12,328 nt of DNA from CAYVBJ01 sp964415185 (GCA_964415185.1 CAYPZI010000085.1:1-12328); one strand, 5' to 3'. Positions 1-8,248 are shown, counted from the stretch's first letter. Program-made: numbers and translations. Notes: generated from the letters alone by a model not told the origin.

Positions 1-6
1 ACAACA

Positions 7-1209
7 CTACTCCGGAAATGAAATCTTTCCGTAATTGATCCGCTCATTCGCATCAGGTTTTAATTTAAAGCCCTTGCCCGAAAGCATCTCATTCGCAAGA
101 ACCGCAAACACCACCGCCTCTTTTGCATCGGGATTCATTCCAAGTTTTTCAATACTGTACACTTCCGAATGGCCCAGATGTTTTTTGATCCTTTCCATCA
201 GAACCGGGTTGTGCATGCCGCCACCGCTTACATAAACAGGCACAACTTCATCGCCGGTTATCTGCCTGATCCGGCCGACAATCGTTACGGCAGATAATTC
301 GGTGAGGGTCTTCATTTGATCCTCAGGTGAAATCTCCCCGATATCCAGCCCTTTTTCTTTTGCCTTTTTTTCTATCCATGAAATATTAAACCGCTCGGGA
401 CCGGTGGTTTCCGGCTTTGTAATTGAGAAATAGTCATCCGACAACAGTGCCTGAAGCAGTTCATCATTAATATTCCCGCCTGCTGATTTCCTGCCGTCCT
501 CATCGTATTCGAGATCAAAATAGGTTTGGGCAAGGCGATCAATCAGTGTATTTCCGGGGCCGGTATCTGTTGTGAATATTTTAACCGAGTCCGCTTCGGC
601 GGGGGGAAGATAGGTGAAATTTGCGATACCCCCGATATTTAACAATATACGCGGTTCGTCAGAATCCCTGAACAGATACCTATCTGCCAGGGCTGCCATG
701 GGTGCGCCCTCTCCACCGGCAGCGGTGTGCTTTTGCCTGAAATCACTGAGTGTCAGGATGCCGGTCTTTCTTGCCATATGATCACCATCCCCGATTTGAA
801 GCGTTGCGTTGAATTTTTCAGTTTCATGCAGCTGCTCTCTTGCCGGGTAGTGGTAAATGGTCTGGCCGTGACTGGCAATACAGTCAATCAGTTCCGGTTG
901 TATATTCCAGCGGTCCAGCGCATCAAGAATTTTTTTACTCTGGATATCAGCCAGCCAGGAATGCAGGTAGCATATCGATTTGAGTGAAGCCGTTTCAACC
1001 GAAGATATGCTGCGCAACTGCTTTTTCTCTTCGCCGGTGTAGGAGCTCGTCAAAAATTCTTGAAGCTGAACGGATGTGTTTACTCCATTTCCTTCAATTG
1101 TGCAAAGGGCAATATCGAGTCCGTCAAGGGACGTACCCGACATCAGGCCGATGATCGTTTTTCTTTTTTTTAATGCGGTTTCCGCTAATTTTTTAATGGA
1201 TGGATTCAT
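7..1209 (-). CDS. anmK: Anhydro-N-acetylmuramic acid kinase (AnmK)
   Basis: This cytoplasmic sugar kinase hydrolyses the 1,6-anhydro ring of anhydro-MurNAc and phosphorylates it to MurNAc-6-phosphate, a step of peptidoglycan recycling. The 400-residue product has the family hallmarks in order: the N-terminal phosphate-binding motif GLMSGTSLDG (residues 21-30), SHGQTI (113-118), NIGGIANFTYL (191-201), DTGPGN with the presumed catalytic Asp (215-220), SGGGMHNP (328-335) and a C-terminal DAKEAVVFAVLANE (361-374). Length is close to the usual 370-400 residues. I chose the ATG at 1209, which puts the glycine-rich motif near the N terminus. An in-frame GTG at 1239 would add ten residues and leave only 14 bp to the divergent gene. 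The usual partner murQ (etherase) is not visible here and could lie beyond the left edge. The gene is complete, with its stop at the window's edge. Confidence 0.95.
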   Translation of the reverse strand: MNPSIKKLAETALKKRKTIIGLMSGTSLDGLDIALCTIEGNGVNTSVQLQEFLTSSYTGEEKKQLRSISSVETASLKSICYLHSWLADIQSKKILDALDRWNIQPELIDCIASHGQTIYHYPAREQLHETEKFNATLQIGDGDHMARKTGILTLSDFRQKHTAAGGEGAPMAALADRYLFRDSDEPRILLNIGGIANFTYLPPAEADSVKIFTTDTGPGNTLIDRLAQTYFDLEYDEDGRKSAGGNINDELLQALLSDDYFSITKPETTGPERFNISWIEKKAKEKGLDIGEISPEDQMKTLTELSAVTIVGRIRQITGDEVVPVYVSGGGMHNPVLMERIKKHLGHSEVYSIEKLGMNPDAKEAVVFAVLANEMLSGKGFKLKPDANERINYGKISFPE

Positions 1210-1253
1210 ATTTTGGGATTCAGGATAATTTATAATCACCTAATTTAAAAAAG

Positions 1254-1502
1254 ATGGCAGAGATTACGGAATCCGATCTTGATGACTGGAAAAAAGATAT
1301 TGAAATTCTTGTCGATGTTTTAAAAGAGAGTTTTGAAAGTGCGGAAGCAAGATATTACATCGATGACATGAACGAAATACTCTATATTGAGCTGGAAGGG
1401 CTAAATGAGTACGACGCAAGCGAGATAGAAGAGATTGCCGCTCCGGTTCTGGATGAGCTTGATCTTGATTTTCAGGATATCGTATTACTTTCTATAGGCT
1501 AA
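1254..1502 (+). CDS. Small, highly acidic hypothetical protein
   Basis: I do not recognise this 82-residue protein. It has 26 Asp/Glu against 4 Lys/Arg and no His, with no cysteine, signal peptide or membrane segment, so it should be a soluble cytoplasmic protein. The N-terminal half (about 8-33) looks helical. Residues 34-48 (YYIDD..EILYIELEG) look like a beta hairpin, and a second acidic helix and strand follow to the end. The sequence has normal protein texture with alternating hydrophobics, which argues for a real gene. The ATG at 1254 is the first start after an in-frame TAA upstream. It is divergent from anmK across a 44-bp gap (14 bp if the GTG start of anmK is used), so the two may share a promoter region. 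A role as a small adaptor, or simply a conserved acidic protein, is possible, but no function can be assigned. Confidence 0.72.
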   Translation: MAEITESDLDDWKKDIEILVDVLKESFESAEARYYIDDMNEILYIELEGLNEYDASEIEEIAAPVLDELDLDFQDIVLLSIG

Positions 1503-1534
1503 GACCTCCAAGGTTTTAAAAATCTTCGAGGTCT
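1502..1534. repeat. 33-bp imperfect inverted repeat at the 3' end of the small acidic gene
   Basis: The arms AGACCTC (1502-1508) and GAGGTCT (1528-1534) are perfectly complementary. Inside them, after one C/C mismatch, AAGGTT (1510-1515) pairs with AATCTT (1521-1526) with a single G-U wobble, leaving a short TTAAA apex. The left arm begins on the last base of the TAA stop codon. The RNA hairpin would be stable, but only ATTTGG follows, not a clear T-tract. It is therefore either a weak factor-independent terminator or a copy of a dispersed palindromic (REP-like) element. The rest of the gap to 1696 holds no gene. It contains an A7...T7 stretch around 1624-1646 and AT-rich DNA that could house the promoter of the next gene. 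Confidence 0.6.
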
Positions 1535-1696
1535 ATTTGGTATTCAGCCTGGTGCAAGGAGGTTGGAGTTTCTGCTGTGAGCTATCTAATTCCGGATTCT
1601 TATTAACATTTTCATCAAATCACAAAAAAAGCGCTTCCATTTTTTTATATTTATGATGTGGCTAAATCTCTTACTAAAACAAAAATTTATTGAAGG

Positions 1697-3409
1697 ATGA
1701 ATCAACCTATTCACAGCGGATACAAGATGACATGCATCATGTGCGATGCGGAAAATGATGAAAAAGAGACGACCACCTATTGCACGGTTTGTGGCGGGGT
1801 GCTTCGGATTGAATACAATGAGTCGAGAAAAGAGATACAATATCCGCTTGACAAGATTGTTTCCGATCCCCTGAAAAATCATCCGTCGGCTTTAAAACGA
1901 CTCACGAGGCTTTCAGGCAACTACGGCGCCGAACTCTATGCCAAGCTTGAATTCGAACATCCGACGGGTTGTTTCAAAGACCGCGGGAGTTATATTGAAG
2001 TACAGAAAGCACTGGAATTAAATGCCGATGCCATTTGCCTGGCTTCGACCGGCAACATGGCTGCCTCTGTCGCTGCCTATGCATGCTATTTTAAGATACC
2101 CTGTTTTGTATTTGTGCCAGAAAGTACGAGCGAAGCGAAAATTGCGCAGGCCATTATCTACGATGCAACCATCATCCGGATACAGGGTGATTTTACAAAG
2201 TGCGAAAGCCTTTGCCGTGAATTTGCAAAATCCGGTAACTACTATCTTGCAGGTGATTATGTTTTCCGGGAAGAGGGACAGAAATCTTTCTCCTATGAAC
2301 TTATTGAGCAGGGAGGCACAAGTTTTGATTACATTTTTATTCCCGTAGGGTGCGGCACCAACTTTGCCGCCATTCACAAAGGATTCATGGAGATGAAAAA
2401 GGCCGGTTTGATAGATCACATCCCTTCCCTGGTTGCAGTTCAGCCGGAAGAGAGTTCACCTGTAGTAGAAGGGATTTTCAAGAAAAAGAAGATTCTTAAA
2501 GATAAAGTATCCACAATGGCAACTTCTGTTGCCGCTTCCAACCCGATCGACTTTTACAAAGTACTGCAGGGAATTGAAAAAACCGACGGAATGGCCTTCA
2601 CTACTACCGAAGATGATATACTTGATTCACTTCGCGAAATGGCAGTCGAGGAAGGCCATTTTACCGAGCCGGCCTGTGCCCTGCCTTTTGCGGCATTTAA
2701 AAATAACCTGGATACCTTCAGGAATAAAAAGTGCCTGTTCGTTCTTACAGGTACCGGTTTGAAGGATACGAAGGTCGTCGCAAAGCATTCACTAACGCCA
2801 CCGGTGCTAAAACCTGACCTTGATCATGTAAACAGTTATATCAATTCAGGTTTTATCGAGATGCAGAAAAAATCGTGGGGCAGATCGCGGGAAACCGTTT
2901 TGGCAAATCTTAAAATGGATGAAAACCACGATAAGCTGTACCAGGAATATGTAAACAGGATCAACAAACGTGGCAAAACACTGAAAAAACATGAAACCGA
3001 GTATCTTCAGACAATGGTGCTGAATGAAGAGACCGACCTTGAATTTCCGGTTGAAGTGATTGATTATAAACTGACCATGCGCAAGGAAGAACTGGTGAGT
3101 GCGGGTGTTAAATTAAAAATAAACGGGCGTGAAATTATTTCCAGGGGTAAAGGTGTTGGCCCTATTGATGCAACTCTAAGCGCTATCAAGGCTGAAACCG
3201 ATAAAATTTTGCCGCTTGAAGTGAAAAACCATGAGGTCGAAATCCTCAGCCCGGATACCGATTCACTCGTAATCGTTACACTTACCCTTGAAAAAGAGGG
3301 CCAGCAATGGATCTCAAAGGGAGCCTCGCCCGACACGGTTGAAGCCGCAATCAAAGCATTCGAAAAAGGCCTGGCCATTGCCAGTAAAGCAGCTTCTGTA
3401 TCTTCTTAG
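1697..3409 (+). CDS. Threonine synthase fused to a LeuA-type (IPMS/citramalate synthase) regulatory domain
   Basis: The enzyme part should convert O-phosphohomoserine to threonine with PLP. Four cysteines (C13, C16, C29, C32) form the zinc-ribbon-like N terminus common in one threonine synthase class. PTGCFKDRG carries the PLP lysine K94. LASTGNMAASVAAYA (115-129), the phosphate-cup GCGTN (218-222) and LTGTGLKD (350-357) are typical of the family. Residues 1-365 would be a complete enzyme. Residues about 400-445 resemble the helical linker that precedes the regulatory domain of 2-isopropylmalate synthases. Residues about 450-562 match the LeuA dimer domain: AGVKLKINGREI, then GKGVGPIDATLSAIKAE (485-501), a DSLVIVTLTLEKEGQQW strand pair and SPDTVEAAIKAFEKGL. 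The fold is therefore a bifunctional-looking fusion, with the added part inferred to bind leucine or isoleucine as effector. The ATG at 1727 (residue 11) is an alternative start nearer the first Cys pair. The gene converges on the lipoprotein gene with a 4-bp gap. Confidence 0.9.
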   Translation: MNQPIHSGYKMTCIMCDAENDEKETTTYCTVCGGVLRIEYNESRKEIQYPLDKIVSDPLKNHPSALKRLTRLSGNYGAELYAKLEFEHPTGCFKDRGSYIEVQKALELNADAICLASTGNMAASVAAYACYFKIPCFVFVPESTSEAKIAQAIIYDATIIRIQGDFTKCESLCREFAKSGNYYLAGDYVFREEGQKSFSYELIEQGGTSFDYIFIPVGCGTNFAAIHKGFMEMKKAGLIDHIPSLVAVQPEESSPVVEGIFKKKKILKDKVSTMATSVAASNPIDFYKVLQGIEKTDGMAFTTTEDDILDSLREMAVEEGHFTEPACALPFAAFKNNLDTFRNKKCLFVLTGTGLKDTKVVAKHSLTPPVLKPDLDHVNSYINSGFIEMQKKSWGRSRETVLANLKMDENHDKLYQEYVNRINKRGKTLKKHETEYLQTMVLNEETDLEFPVEVIDYKLTMRKEELVSAGVKLKINGREIISRGKGVGPIDATLSAIKAETDKILPLEVKNHEVEILSPDTDSLVIVTLTLEKEGQQWISKGASPDTVEAAIKAFEKGLAIASKAASVSS

Positions 3410-3413
3410 CAGT

Positions 3414-3899
3414 TTATTGCCATGCTTCACATCCATCGGTTCTTCGTGAGTAGATGATGGAAAATATTTTCCATCCGGCATTGGTTTGAACAAGGCTGAA
3501 TACATTACTGCCGCAATGGCTGAAATCTTCACCACGATAAAAACCGTAATCCATGATTGCCGTCGCAAACTTTCCGTCAACGCTCACCTGAAGGTTATCA
3601 TACCGTTCATCCCACATCTCATCCTTCGGCTGGTTTATAGCCGATATGAATGATTCTGTCGTGTTGGTTCGCAGTTCAACACTCTCGTTGGTATGATCTA
3701 CTATTTCCATCTCGAAATCACCGTGAAAGTAGCCTTTTAACCTTTCTCCATCACCTTCCTTCATGGCATCAAACATTTCGGAAATCACCATATCGATTTC
3801 GCTATGATAAGGGCTTTGTGACGGTTCCGGGCTGCAAGCTGCAAGAGAAGTCGAAAGAAGCAGAACACATATCAAAAACATAGATTGATATACTTTCAT
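3414..3899 (-). CDS. Small lipoprotein with NTF2/SnoaL- or lumazine-binding-like domain
   Basis: This 161-residue precursor begins with a lysine, a hydrophobic stretch (8-18) and a lipobox LAAC with the lipidated Cys at 22, so it should be a membrane-anchored periplasmic or surface lipoprotein. The mature part (about 33-157) has the layout of the NTF2-like superfamily. It starts with a helix containing ISEMFDAMKEGDGERLKGYF, followed by FEMEIVDH, a variable middle and a C-terminal hairpin with NVFSLVQTNAGWKIFSIIYSR. Bacteroidota have many exported proteins of this type annotated as nuclear transport factor 2 family or lumazine-binding, mostly of unknown role. It follows the susD-like gene by 13 bp and is probably the third gene of that operon, so it may bind the same ligand or be a passenger. 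The Cys at 133 and 157 could pair. The family call is by pattern only. Confidence 0.78.
   Translation of the reverse strand: MKVYQSMFLICVLLLSTSLAACSPEPSQSPYHSEIDMVISEMFDAMKEGDGERLKGYFHGDFEMEIVDHTNESVELRTNTTESFISAINQPKDEMWDERYDNLQVSVDGKFATAIMDYGFYRGEDFSHCGSNVFSLVQTNAGWKIFSIIYSRRTDGCEAWQ
3456..3475. repeat. Perfect 20-bp palindrome inside the lipoprotein gene
   Basis: GATGGAAAATATTTTCCATC reads identically on both strands with no spacer. It lies within the codons for the WKIFSII segment of the lipoprotein, 47 bp past the stop codon of the convergent threonine synthase gene. It may be chance in AT-rich coding DNA, or a protein-binding site or transcript-end structure at the convergent junction. 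No T-tract follows it on either strand. Confidence 0.5.
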
Positions 3900-3912
3900 A
3901 AACTAAAAATAA

Positions 3913-5241
3913 TCAAATTTCGGGATCAGGTGGAGTATTTTCGTTATTAAGTCGTTCTTGTGTTGGATAAGGATACCAGACCCTGTTTCTTTCTGCAGTA
4001 AGCGGGATATTCGTACCCGACGGTGCTGGCCTGTTTAACCTTCTCATGTCATCAAATCTGAGACCTGTGAGGTATAACTCAGCCGTTCTCTGCCTGTATA
4101 TCTCTGTAAAAAGAGTCTCCTGATCCAAATTACCATCGAATTCCGTTAAATTTGCTCCCAAACCAAAAGGGTCTTCACCTGAAGTTTTGGTTCTTATTGT
4201 ATTAATCTCCTGAACTGCATTTGGAAGTTGATTTAAATTAACATAAGCCTCGGCTCTGATTAAGTTCATCTCTCCGGGCAAATAAACAGGTATCGGAGAA
4301 GAAGGTGAGCTGAAAAATCCCCTTAGCTCTTCAATTTCCAACCCGTTGGGAATGCTTACATTATCCTGACTTCCAAGGTAGAAGTCAATCCTTTCATCAC
4401 CCTGCTCGGTAACCGGAGTTCCAAAATTATCTCTCGGGGCGTACTCCTGCCCTTCGTCACCACTTAATACACCCTGGAAAACCGGGTTTCTTGAAATTGA
4501 ACCATCATAAGTAAAAACTGAAGTTACTGAAGGATCTACCTGGTTTGAAGCATTAATGGCTTCCTCATAATTTCCGCTAAGCAGATGGTATCTGGCTATA
4601 TAAGCGTGTATAGTATTCTCCATATCAAAGCCGGAGAATATGATATTCTGATTGAAATTTACACTTGGAGGTGTAGTTGTAATCCTATTCAGGGCACTTT
4701 CCAACAAATCAATTGCAGCAGTCAGTACCTCGGCTCTTGAAAAAAATTCGGCATTCTCGCCAGTTGTAACAGGAGATTGTTCAAAAGATTGTATAACGTA
4801 TCCCAAAGCCATCGCTTTGTGTATTTCAGCCAAAGCAATAATCCCGCTTAATTCTCCAGGATCCTGAATTACATTCGGAGCATTTACTATTAATTGCTCG
4901 GCCATATCTATCGCTCTCATCATATTATTCCATAGCCGGTTTACCCTGCTGTTTTCCGGAGGCAGCACACTTCCGCCCTGTTCCAGTTCAACCAAACTCG
5001 CAAAGGTTGTATTTATTGCCATTTCTCTAGTAGTGACAGCTGGTGCAAAAATCGCAGCCGGCAAAGCTGTTTCTGCATAAAATCCCTGCAATCCGATTGC
5101 AAGGTTTCTTACCCCGTCAGTTGATCCCAAGACCTCAGTATCTGTTGCCTGATTCGGATTAGTTATATCCAGCTCGCAACTACTGATAAATAAACATACA
5201 CTTAAAATAAATATGGATATTGAAATATTTTTATAATACAT
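3913..5241 (-). CDS. SusD/RagB-like outer-membrane nutrient-binding lipoprotein
   Basis: This surface lipoprotein is expected to cap the barrel of the TonB-dependent partner encoded just upstream and to capture the ligand. The N terminus MYYKNISISIFILSVC leads to the lipobox ISSC with the lipidated Cys at 22, and the mature protein starts CELDITNPN. The SusD layout is visible: helical repeats (TPR-like) through about 100-235, a variable ligand-facing region, then LIRAEAYVNLNQLPNAVQEI (327-346, a TPR helix pair). The C-terminal signature RQRTAELYLTGLRFDDMRRL (383-402) corresponds to the family's ERR.EL..EG.R..DL.R pattern. At 442 residues it is somewhat shorter than many SusD proteins but looks complete, ending in the usual YPYPTQER-type segment. 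It lies 13 bp after the susC-like gene. The substrate cannot be read from sequence; no glycoside hydrolase, peptidase or sulfatase accompanies it. Confidence 0.93.
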   Translation of the reverse strand: MYYKNISISIFILSVCLFISSCELDITNPNQATDTEVLGSTDGVRNLAIGLQGFYAETALPAAIFAPAVTTREMAINTTFASLVELEQGGSVLPPENSRVNRLWNNMMRAIDMAEQLIVNAPNVIQDPGELSGIIALAEIHKAMALGYVIQSFEQSPVTTGENAEFFSRAEVLTAAIDLLESALNRITTTPPSVNFNQNIIFSGFDMENTIHAYIARYHLLSGNYEEAINASNQVDPSVTSVFTYDGSISRNPVFQGVLSGDEGQEYAPRDNFGTPVTEQGDERIDFYLGSQDNVSIPNGLEIEELRGFFSSPSSPIPVYLPGEMNLIRAEAYVNLNQLPNAVQEINTIRTKTSGEDPFGLGANLTEFDGNLDQETLFTEIYRQRTAELYLTGLRFDDMRRLNRPAPSGTNIPLTAERNRVWYPYPTQERLNNENTPPDPEI

Positions 5242-5254
5242 ATGATAAAAAGTT

Positions 5255-8185
5255 TTAAAAATTTGCAGTTAAACCAAACTGAAAGTTTCTTGGAATAGGA
5301 ACCTGAACAAAATCAAATCCTCTTACAGCGGTTCGTTGCCCGCCAACATTTGTTTCAGGATCAAAACCGCTAAAACTATCGATAGAAAATAAATTCCGCC
5401 CAATTACACTAAATCTTACACTCCGGAGACCAAACAATTCCGGAAAAATTGAATAAGATGCCGATAGTTCTCTCAGTTTTCCGTAAGAGCCATCTTCAAT
5501 CCAATGTTCAAAAATACCAAATACTCTCGAATTAAACCCTTCGGGCAAATCTCCCTCCAATTCTTTTTGAAGATCACCATGTGTTCCGAAAGCAGGTAAC
5601 GAACCCAGGCGTCTTGTGAAATTAAATACATCATTACCTATTGAGAGGTCCCACTGCATTCTAAAATTCCATTTATCACCAACATTTAATTCATTAATAA
5701 ATGATGCGATCCACTCTGGATTCGGGTCACCTATAATTTTATTCTCGGTAGCTCTTAACGGCAAGCCATTCTCATCCAACACAATTTCACCATTCGAGTC
5801 ACGCTCAAATGCAGAACTAAAAAATACTCCAAGCGGCTCACCGTTAATCGCAGCTACCTGGCCAAATGATTCCGGAATTGTGATCAGGTTGCCTTCAATT
5901 CCGCTTACCTTGTTATTATAGGTAGAAAATGTGCTTGTCGAGATCCATTGCAAATTTGAATTATTTACAGGAACGGCGCGCAGAAGTATTTCAACACCGC
6001 GATTATCAAGTCTTCCAAAATTTCCCAACTGTGTAAAGAAACCTGAACTGGCTGCTGTGTTTCTGAAAAGCAGCAGGTCATTCACACGTTGATCAAACCA
6101 GGTAAATTCAACTGACACCCTGTCATTCAGAAAGTTTGAGTCTACTCCGAATTCAACCTCCCGTTGCCGTTCCGGTTCAACATTAAGTGCGCCTTGTTGA
6201 GTTGAAGGAATAAGCGCACTTCTTCCGTTAACGGATTGTGGATTAAACGTTGTAAATCTGTCAAAAGCTCCAATAGACGTCTGCCCCCCGGAAGCACCTA
6301 TTGATGCCCTTAATTTCAAACTGGAAATAAAGTCATTGAAAAACGTTTCCTGCCAAAAAGATTCATTGGAAACAACATATGAACCACTGACTTTTGGGAA
6401 AAATTGCCATCTGTCATTTCTACCAAACACTGATGAAGCATCAAATCTGCCGGCAGCTGTAAGAAAATACTTATCCTTATATCCAAGAGTATGCTGCGTA
6501 AAAGCACCGTATATCACAATTTCGCTTAAAAATTCACCCGGCTGATCAAAATTGGAGCCCCCTCCAACAACATTTACAAAAGGACTGAACTGTGTGGACT
6601 GAGTAGCCAACTGCTCCACTTCTTCATATTGCAGAGACCCTCCCACCAAAGATGTCAGCTCAAGGTCTTTGGCTATGAAACTGTTATACCTGATGTTGAT
6701 ATCATTGTTTAGTTGCAGAAAAGATCTCTCAGCCCTTCTGCCAAATCCGGTTGACAAACCGGGTGCTGATGTTCCCGGAGGTATAAAGGCGGCAGAAGCC
6801 TGCTCATATGAATCCAAGCCCAGTGTATAGTCAATTGAAACATTTTCAACCGGCAGGATAGTAACCTTTGCACTTGCCACAACCCGGTTGATTTCCTGGT
6901 TAAAATCATACTTTTGGATTGCCTCAAGAGGATTTGCCAGGATGCCACCTTGAAATTCACCCGTTTCAGGATCAGGCCTGGGATCGAATGTATTCGGCCC
7001 GAATATAAATCCGGTTAATGCACCAAATGACGAATTTAATCCACCATTTGGTACTTCCTGGCTTCTTGAATTCGAATAATTTATACCAATTGACAGATTT
7101 GCCCAATTTGTTAATGTCTGATCCAGGTTCAATCGAGCAGTTACTCTTTCAAAATCATTTCCTTTAACTATTCCTTCATTTGAAAAAAATGATCCCGATA
7201 TAAAATACCTTGTTTCATTCGAGCCACCTGATATTGATAATGATTGATCTGTTCCTACTGCGGTTCTGAAAATAAAATCCTGAAAGTCAAATCTCTCTAT
7301 GTCGGGATTGGGAGAACCATCATTATTTACCTGAGCCATGTTAACCGGTAGCTTTTTCCGGATACTGCTTATCTGGACATTTGAATTGTATGTAATTTTC
7401 GGCTTGCCCGTTTGTCCCCTTTTTGTAAAAATTTGAACTACACCATTATTCGCTCTCGAACCAAAGAGTGCTGCAGCAGCCGCACCTTTTACCACTTCGA
7501 TTCTCTCAATATCATTTGGGTTGATATCAACCAACCTGTTCTGTGCCGTGCCACCAATATCAATCAGCTCCGGTGAATCATTATTAACAATAACTCCGTC
7601 TATAATATAAAGAGGATCTGCCGAGCCCAACAGGGAACTCGGCCCCCGAAGCCGAATACTAATACCTCCAGCAGGGTCACCCGAATTTTGTTGAACAAGC
7701 GCACCTGCTACTTTTCCCGAAAGGGCCTGGTCAATTTGAGTTGCACCACTCGATTGAATGTCCTCAAAATTTACACTTGAAATAGCATTGCCCAGTTGTT
7801 GTTTACTAACTGCACCACTGGTACCCGTCACAACAATCTCATCACTTCCAATAATATCCGGTCGCAGTTCAATATCACCCAAGTTAACAGTTAATTCATC
7901 AGAAAGAGTAACAGGAATTGTTTTCGCTGTAAACCCAATAAATGTTATTCTTAATCTGTACTCTCCAGGGGAAATTGTAGTAGTAAATTCAAATTGCCCT
8001 TCAGCGTCGGTAGACGTCCCAAGTACCGTATTCACAATACCAATATTTGCACCAGGCAAGGGCTCACCAGAGTTCATGTTTACTATTTTTCCGGAAATAA
8101 CATACCTGTTTGCTGATTGAGCAAATAAATTCAAACTAAAACAGAAAAATGAAATGGCTAAAATCAGTAGCTTTTTTTTAGTCAT
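5255..8185 (-). CDS. SusC/RagA-like TonB-linked outer-membrane transporter
   Basis: This 976-residue precursor is the barrel partner of the SusD-like protein and imports an unknown substrate using TonB energy. Residues 1-22 are a signal peptide (KKK, hydrophobic core, FAQ). Residues about 28-110 are the carboxypeptidase-regulatory-like beta-sandwich (VISGKIVNMNSGEPLPGANI...) typical of SusC. The TonB-box region is near SDEIVVTG (114-121). The plug follows at about 125-260, with QALSGKVAGALV, SIRLRGPSSLLGSADPLYIIDG and the family signature GAAAAALFGSRANNGVVQIFTKRG split over its end. The rest is a beta-barrel ending in a terminal Phe, as needed for barrel assembly. There is no extra N-terminal sigma-regulator (STN) domain. 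It is the first gene of a three-gene unit. The coding DNA looks more AT-rich than genes on either side of the operon. Confidence 0.96.
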   Translation of the reverse strand: MTKKKLLILAISFFCFSLNLFAQSANRYVISGKIVNMNSGEPLPGANIGIVNTVLGTSTDAEGQFEFTTTISPGEYRLRITFIGFTAKTIPVTLSDELTVNLGDIELRPDIIGSDEIVVTGTSGAVSKQQLGNAISSVNFEDIQSSGATQIDQALSGKVAGALVQQNSGDPAGGISIRLRGPSSLLGSADPLYIIDGVIVNNDSPELIDIGGTAQNRLVDINPNDIERIEVVKGAAAAALFGSRANNGVVQIFTKRGQTGKPKITYNSNVQISSIRKKLPVNMAQVNNDGSPNPDIERFDFQDFIFRTAVGTDQSLSISGGSNETRYFISGSFFSNEGIVKGNDFERVTARLNLDQTLTNWANLSIGINYSNSRSQEVPNGGLNSSFGALTGFIFGPNTFDPRPDPETGEFQGGILANPLEAIQKYDFNQEINRVVASAKVTILPVENVSIDYTLGLDSYEQASAAFIPPGTSAPGLSTGFGRRAERSFLQLNNDINIRYNSFIAKDLELTSLVGGSLQYEEVEQLATQSTQFSPFVNVVGGGSNFDQPGEFLSEIVIYGAFTQHTLGYKDKYFLTAAGRFDASSVFGRNDRWQFFPKVSGSYVVSNESFWQETFFNDFISSLKLRASIGASGGQTSIGAFDRFTTFNPQSVNGRSALIPSTQQGALNVEPERQREVEFGVDSNFLNDRVSVEFTWFDQRVNDLLLFRNTAASSGFFTQLGNFGRLDNRGVEILLRAVPVNNSNLQWISTSTFSTYNNKVSGIEGNLITIPESFGQVAAINGEPLGVFFSSAFERDSNGEIVLDENGLPLRATENKIIGDPNPEWIASFINELNVGDKWNFRMQWDLSIGNDVFNFTRRLGSLPAFGTHGDLQKELEGDLPEGFNSRVFGIFEHWIEDGSYGKLRELSASYSIFPELFGLRSVRFSVIGRNLFSIDSFSGFDPETNVGGQRTAVRGFDFVQVPIPRNFQFGLTANF

Positions 8186-8248
8186 AGGGGCTTAATTTTA
8201 TTTAATAAGATAATCGAAATAATATAGAAGTTTTTAGAAGATATAAAA

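Noticed and set aside
1646..1655. TATATTTATG as a -7 promoter box for the threonine synthase gene.
   Set aside because: No TTG at the expected distance upstream; AT-rich DNA gives such matches freely.
1692..1696. GAAGG directly before the ATG at 1697 as a ribosome binding site.
   Set aside because: There is no spacer to the start codon, and the group generally does not rely on Shine-Dalgarno sites, so it neither supports nor decides the start.
2018..2419. 133-codon minus-strand frame.
   Set aside because: It is antisense to the catalytic domain of the threonine synthase, with no family resemblance.
3371..3384. CTGGCCATTGCCAG as a terminator hairpin for the threonine synthase gene.
   Set aside because: Only five paired bases, inside the coding region and without a T-tract.
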